From JABHGY01 sp964525185 (lineage in GTDB: Bacteria; Fidelibacterota; Marinisomatia; Marinisomatales; UBA1611): a DNA stretch of 64,000 nt. The position numbers and the translations under genes are program-made. Below, one piece after another: positions 60,408-64,000 of the stretch; the stretch's first letter is position 1, and every line of letters starts with the position of its first letter. The notes beneath the pieces were generated by a model. It searched no databases. It was given only the letters and a program-made list of their open reading frames with translations, and was not told the DNA's origin. Location: the NCBI GenBank assembly GCA_964525185.1, contig CAZGFQ010000010.1, forward strand, positions 1 through 64,000, read 5' to 3'.

Positions 60408-62156
60408 TTATTGATTCTGGGTGAACTGACCCGTTCGGATACGATTTATCGCGGCAGCTATTTCATATTTTCGTGGTCTAGAAAAATTCCCTGGATGCTT
60501 TTCCTTTTGATAATATGGATCCAATAAATCTAAGCTATTTTCGTTGAATAGCTTTTCTATTTCATCAACCACATTCTTAATCGTTAAAATGTCGTTCATT
60601 ATTTTTTGGGTTGCATAAAAAATAGCGTAGCCAATTGCTCCTGTTTGGCTTGGGTCCACCAATTGATCGCTATAGCGTAAATCGATTGTGTTTTTTCCAT
60701 AAATCAAAAGGTCGTGAGATTTAATGTCAATTTTAACCTGTCTCCGGCCTCTGGATGCATCAAAACTTTTCTTTTGTGGGGAACGATTTGTGGGTTTTGT
60801 AAAGACCTTGGGTGATTCTGCTTTTCTTTGGGTTGGGAGATTTTTAACAATTTCCGTCACAGAATCCCCAACATCGTTTGGAGTATAATCCTGCATTTTT
60901 ATAATCGTATCCGCTGCTTCAAAATAATCCCCAGAACCGCCCATAACCAAAATGGTAGAAACACCGAACTTGTCATATATTTCTCGTACCCGATCTACAA
61001 ATGGTGTAATAGGCTCATTGTCTTTGTGTACTAATTTTTGCATTCGAGCGTCACGGACCATAAAATTGGCCGCGGAAGTATCTTCATCTAAAAGGAGAAG
61101 ATCCGCCCCAACTTCCAACGCTTCGATTATATTGGCCGCTTGGCTCGTGCTTCCACTTGCGTCACCACTGCAAAAGGAATCTGTGCTAATTCCTTGAGGT
61201 AAATTGGAAATGAAAGACGTGATGTTTACTTTTTCAACTCGCCGCCCCTCTTCAGAACGAATTTTCACTGCATCTATTCTTGTAATAACATATTCCCGCC
61301 CGTCGCCAGGAATATGGGGATAAACACATCGCTCAATTGATTTTAATAATGTGGATTTCCCATGGTATCCTCCTCCTACAATGAGCGTGATTCCGTTGGG
61401 GATTCCCATACCTTTCATTTGAGTCTTCCCATTTGATAAAGGATTTGGGATTTCTACGGTAACTTCCAGTGATTGCGGAGATTGAAACGGCACGACCGCT
61501 TCTCCGGATAACGGCAAATCGCTAACCCCGGATTTTCTCGGTAGTACCGAACCATTTGCGATAAAAGTTGTTATTTTTAAATCGCCTAATTGTTTGCGGA
61601 TAGACTCCTGATTTTCCACACAATATACAAAAGAATGGCAATCGCCTTGATTTATATTTTCCCAATACAGTGCATTTTCAACAATGTGTGGTAATTCATT
61701 GAAAAATATTTCAATCGCTTGTCTCCCTAAAATTTTCCTTCCATTGGCAGGCAGGCCAACTTGAATCCGAGCTTCGATCCAGTTTTCTGAAATAACAACT
61801 GCTGTCCTATCTAAAACTTCTTGTCTGCCAGCATCGATATAAATGAGTCCGCTTTTCCCAGACCCTTTTTGAGGCCCAACAAAATCCTGAATAGTATTTC
61901 GAATCGCGCGAGCAATGAAATCTTCTAATGCGATTTTTCGTACATTGTTTTTCCAGATGTCTTTCGGAAATTTAGACTGTTCCTTATTAACGCGAAGCCT
62001 TACTTTTGACGGCTGGGCAAAAGGATCACCCTGAACGTGGTCTATATATAATATATGGGTTGTAAAAAAATGCTCGCCACTAATCTGCTTATAAGCCTTA
62101 TAGCCTTTGCCATCAATGGTTGATAACGTTTGTTTTAATTTTTTATCACTAAACAT
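60408..62156 (-). CDS. Predicted ATPase of the ABC class
   Basis: 582 residues. IPNGITLIVGGGYHGKSTLLKSIE is the Walker A (GGGYHGKST, near 265), DLLLLDEDTSAANFM the Walker B, and FGVSTILVMGGSGDYFEAADTIIKMQ the later strand. The N-terminal DFVGPQKGSGKSGLIYIDAGRQEVL and the C-terminal AIGYAIFYATQKI match the family of soluble ABC-class ATPases of unknown function (PF09818 type). There is no membrane domain. RNA or nucleotide handling has been suggested for the family but not shown here. Monocistronic. Confidence 0.8.
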   Translation of the reverse strand: MFSDKKLKQTLSTIDGKGYKAYKQISGEHFFTTHILYIDHVQGDPFAQPSKVRLRVNKEQSKFPKDIWKNNVRKIALEDFIARAIRNTIQDFVGPQKGSGKSGLIYIDAGRQEVLDRTAVVISENWIEARIQVGLPANGRKILGRQAIEIFFNELPHIVENALYWENINQGDCHSFVYCVENQESIRKQLGDLKITTFIANGSVLPRKSGVSDLPLSGEAVVPFQSPQSLEVTVEIPNPLSNGKTQMKGMGIPNGITLIVGGGYHGKSTLLKSIERCVYPHIPGDGREYVITRIDAVKIRSEEGRRVEKVNITSFISNLPQGISTDSFCSGDASGSTSQAANIIEALEVGADLLLLDEDTSAANFMVRDARMQKLVHKDNEPITPFVDRVREIYDKFGVSTILVMGGSGDYFEAADTIIKMQDYTPNDVGDSVTEIVKNLPTQRKAESPKVFTKPTNRSPQKKSFDASRGRRQVKIDIKSHDLLIYGKNTIDLRYSDQLVDPSQTGAIGYAIFYATQKIMNDILTIKNVVDEIEKLFNENSLDLLDPYYQKEKHPGNFSRPRKYEIAAAINRIRTGQFTQNQ

Positions 62157-62298
62157 GGCTTATGAGTATAGATCGTTTTGACTTAAATCTATACTCTTCA
62201 TCATCGGAAAACAATATGGGATTATAATAAAGATTTAGAGAAGTTTTTTACGCTAATCAATCACCAAATGAACATCCACATGCTACTGATATAATGTT

Positions 62299-64000
62299 TT
62301 ATTTAAGAAGAATTATTTTTTGTGACTGACTTTTTGAACCTGATTGTATTTTAACAAAATAAACACCGCTAGGTTGAGTAGATGCGCTCCATTGAATGGA
62401 GTGTTTTCCTACTTCTAGTTTTCTTTCAATCAAAGTTTCTACCGACTTTCCATGAATATTGAAAATACCTAAGGATACATCACCCGCCTTGTCTAGATGA
62501 AACTGTATTGTGGTTGTAGGATTAAATGGATTTGGGAAAACAGTTAATAATTCGAACTCGCTTGGAGTAGTGTGTTGCTCTATGTCTAATTGTGGGTTTA
62601 CGGCAATAATTACAGTATCTGGTTCCGATGATAATTCTCCGTCTGATACAATAAGAGAAAACAAATACGCAATTGTGTCCCCTGTTGTTGTGGTAATAAA
62701 GGTTGGCGTTGGTGATGTATTATCATTTAACTCAGCTCCATTTGGCACTCTCCATTGATATGTTAGTACGTTGGATTCTTCATCATAAGAGCCAGTCCCG
62801 TCTAAATATACCGTTTCATTTTCCATAACAATTTGGTCTTCACCTGCGTCGGCGATAGGTGCGGTGTTCTGAGTTCCGCTATCAAATTCGTGAGCACCTA
62901 AATAATCCCAAACATCTTGATTGTAAACTATCCATTCTGAGTTTTCTGTATTTGTTCCAGCTGACGATTCCCAATTTAAGTTTCCTGAAGAAACGGAAGG
63001 CTTCCTCATTAAAGTATGATCTAAGGTACCGTTGGTTACGCCTGCTACGCTCCAACCGTCTCCTGGATTTCCATTCCAATCGCCCAACCAATCAACAATC
63101 GTAAAATTAGTTTCACTTCCTTTCACTAGGGCGTATCCGTCATTCCCATTACTCAAATATTGATGCGTCATATCGGCTTGTGATAAAATTGTTGAATTTG
63201 CTTCGGGGTGGGCAATAATATAAACTTGAAGCGGAGCAATGGTTGCATTATTCGGAAAGCTGTTCCAATATTCATATTCTCCTGGGGTTGTTGGGGTATT
63301 TCCAACGCTCGGAAATCCATATTGTGATAAATCAATCGTTTCTGATGTGGGATTAAATATCTCTAAATAACGATTTACACCAGATCCTTCGCCGTATTCA
63401 CTAATAAATAAATCACCGTCAATTGTTTCAACTGAATAAACATGAATAATGTCACTTGATGTAGATCCTTCATTATCGGTCACGGTTAATGAAAAAGAAA
63501 AGCTTCCGGGTGTTACGGATGTTTCAAAAGAACAAACTTCTCCATTATATGTAGAAAGTGTAACATTTTCTCCGCTTAACTGCTCCCATTGATATAGATC
63601 GATGAATCCATCAGAATCATAACTCCCAGACCCATCTAGAAAAACAGTAGCTCCAACAATAACCGTTTGGTCGGCTCCAGCGTTAGCCACAGGTGGGGTA
63701 TTTCCAGTTCCGGTCCCACACTCTCCCCAAACACAGTCTGCCCATTCGGGATAATCAATAAATGGATTTCGGTTATTTTGAATGTCGTATACTGCGTTAT
63801 TTCGATCTGTTTCTTTTTCACTCACAGGATCAGCTTCATGCCAAGCAAGTAACATATCAACCGCCCAATCTTTTAAATCTGCGCCGTCAACCATATCATT
63901 ATTATCCCAGCCAGAATCTTCGGTATAATACCGAGTGGACATATAAAAATAGGTTCGCGCAAAATCGCCTTTATATTCATCAATGGGTTCAAAAACGGTT
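62299..64000 (-). CDS. Secreted endonuclease I-like protein with PKD, lamin-tail and type IX sorting domains (5' truncated by window)
   Basis: The frame is open beyond 63942 to the window end (EPIDEYKGDFARTYFY precedes MSTRYYTED), so the true start is outside. The visible start is the second half of an endonuclease I domain: DFARTYFYMSTRYY, LKDWAVDMLLAWHEADPVSEKE and RNNAVYDIQNNRNPFIDYPEW. It is followed by a PKD domain (PVANAGADQTVIVGATVFLDG), a lamin-tail domain (FISEYGEGSGVNRYLEIFNP), a second PKD domain, and a Por/type IX sorting tail (VFPNPFNPTTTIQFHL, ending KIILLK). It is an extracellular nuclease, probably surface attached. The key His active site lies upstream of the window. Confidence 0.85.
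   Translation of the reverse strand, partial: TVFEPIDEYKGDFARTYFYMSTRYYTEDSGWDNNDMVDGADLKDWAVDMLLAWHEADPVSEKETDRNNAVYDIQNNRNPFIDYPEWADCVWGECGTGTGNTPPVANAGADQTVIVGATVFLDGSGSYDSDGFIDLYQWEQLSGENVTLSTYNGEVCSFETSVTPGSFSFSLTVTDNEGSTSSDIIHVYSVETIDGDLFISEYGEGSGVNRYLEIFNPTSETIDLSQYGFPSVGNTPTTPGEYEYWNSFPNNATIAPLQVYIIAHPEANSTILSQADMTHQYLSNGNDGYALVKGSETNFTIVDWLGDWNGNPGDGWSVAGVTNGTLDHTLMRKPSVSSGNLNWESSAGTNTENSEWIVYNQDVWDYLGAHEFDSGTQNTAPIADAGEDQIVMENETVYLDGTGSYDEESNVLTYQWRVPNGAELNDNTSPTPTFITTTTGDTIAYLFSLIVSDGELSSEPDTVIIAVNPQLDIEQHTTPSEFELLTVFPNPFNPTTTIQFHLDKAGDVSLGIFNIHGKSVETLIERKLEVGKHSIQWSASTQPSGVYFVKIQSGSKSQSQKIILLK

Overview
The window is an AT-rich bacterial chromosome segment. Its secreted proteins end in type IX secretion (Por) sorting tails of the FPNPFNPTTT...GVYFVK type. 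The envelope genes are Gram-negative (lpxB, lpxK, exbB-exbD-tonB), the respiratory complex is a three-gene succinate dehydrogenase/fumarate reductase, and FG-GAP, PKD and lamin-tail surface proteins are abundant. Together these point to the FCB superphylum. My best guess is Candidatus Marinimicrobia (SAR406/Neomarinimicrobiota); this is inference from protein style, not a search.

Layout. 1-0.9 kb: tRNA-Pro, a decayed PI-PLC-like gene and tRNA-His. 0.9-9.8 kb: yqgE, two type IX cargo proteins carrying an in-frame palindrome in their tails, a small lipoprotein, an AlkD-like repair protein, a metallo-hydrolase, a PDZ protein, two transporters and a TPR lipoprotein. 9.9-14.2 kb: a PAP2-methyltransferase fusion, divergent fabI-like and fabA, ychF and an acidic-tailed membrane protein. 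14.3-18.7 kb: a lipid A/envelope operon (Gfo/Idh oxidoreductase, membrane methyltransferase, lpxB, acyltransferase, lpxK). 18.7-24.9 kb: two large FG-GAP surface proteins. 25.1-29.8 kb: a barrel protein, a C-terminal processing protease and exbB-exbD-exbD-tonB. 29.8-35.8 kb: an FmdE-like protein, sdhCAB, and a gshA plus class I amidotransferase pair. 35.9-41.1 kb: three consecutive repeat proteins (YD-like, a glycine/tyrosine repeat, MORN/YwqK-like). 41.4-48.8 kb: ppdK, asnB behind an attenuator, a TerB-like membrane protein and a tryptophanase-family lyase. 48.9-55.9 kb: a flagellar-motor-like operon without flagellar genes. 56-59.3 kb: rimB-like, rimK, Smr, aromatic amino acid hydroxylase and a TPR lipoprotein. 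59.4-64 kb: an aldo/keto reductase, an ABC-class ATPase and an endonuclease I-like secreted protein cut by the window end.

Two systems stand out. First, six co-directional genes (48,895-55,895) encode a carboxypeptidase-regulatory-like protein, a barrel-like/TPR protein, MotA, MotB, a remodelled FliF with one ring-building motif, a long periplasmic coiled coil and a FliG-binding-like tail, and a full-length FliG lacking the FliM-binding EHPQ motif. A near-consensus promoter precedes them and a terminator follows. No FliM, FliN, rod, hook, filament or export gene is in the window. This looks like an ion-driven rotary motor re-used for a non-flagellar purpose, possibly surface motility or work on the outer membrane.

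Second, asnB (asparagine synthetase) is preceded by a 28-codon leader ORF with 11 Asn codons, seven of them consecutive. Next come a GTGGGGG segment that can pair with the left arm of a strong GAAA-loop terminator, and a nine-T tract. This is the classical architecture of ribosome-mediated transcription attenuation, here apparently sensing charged tRNA-Asn.
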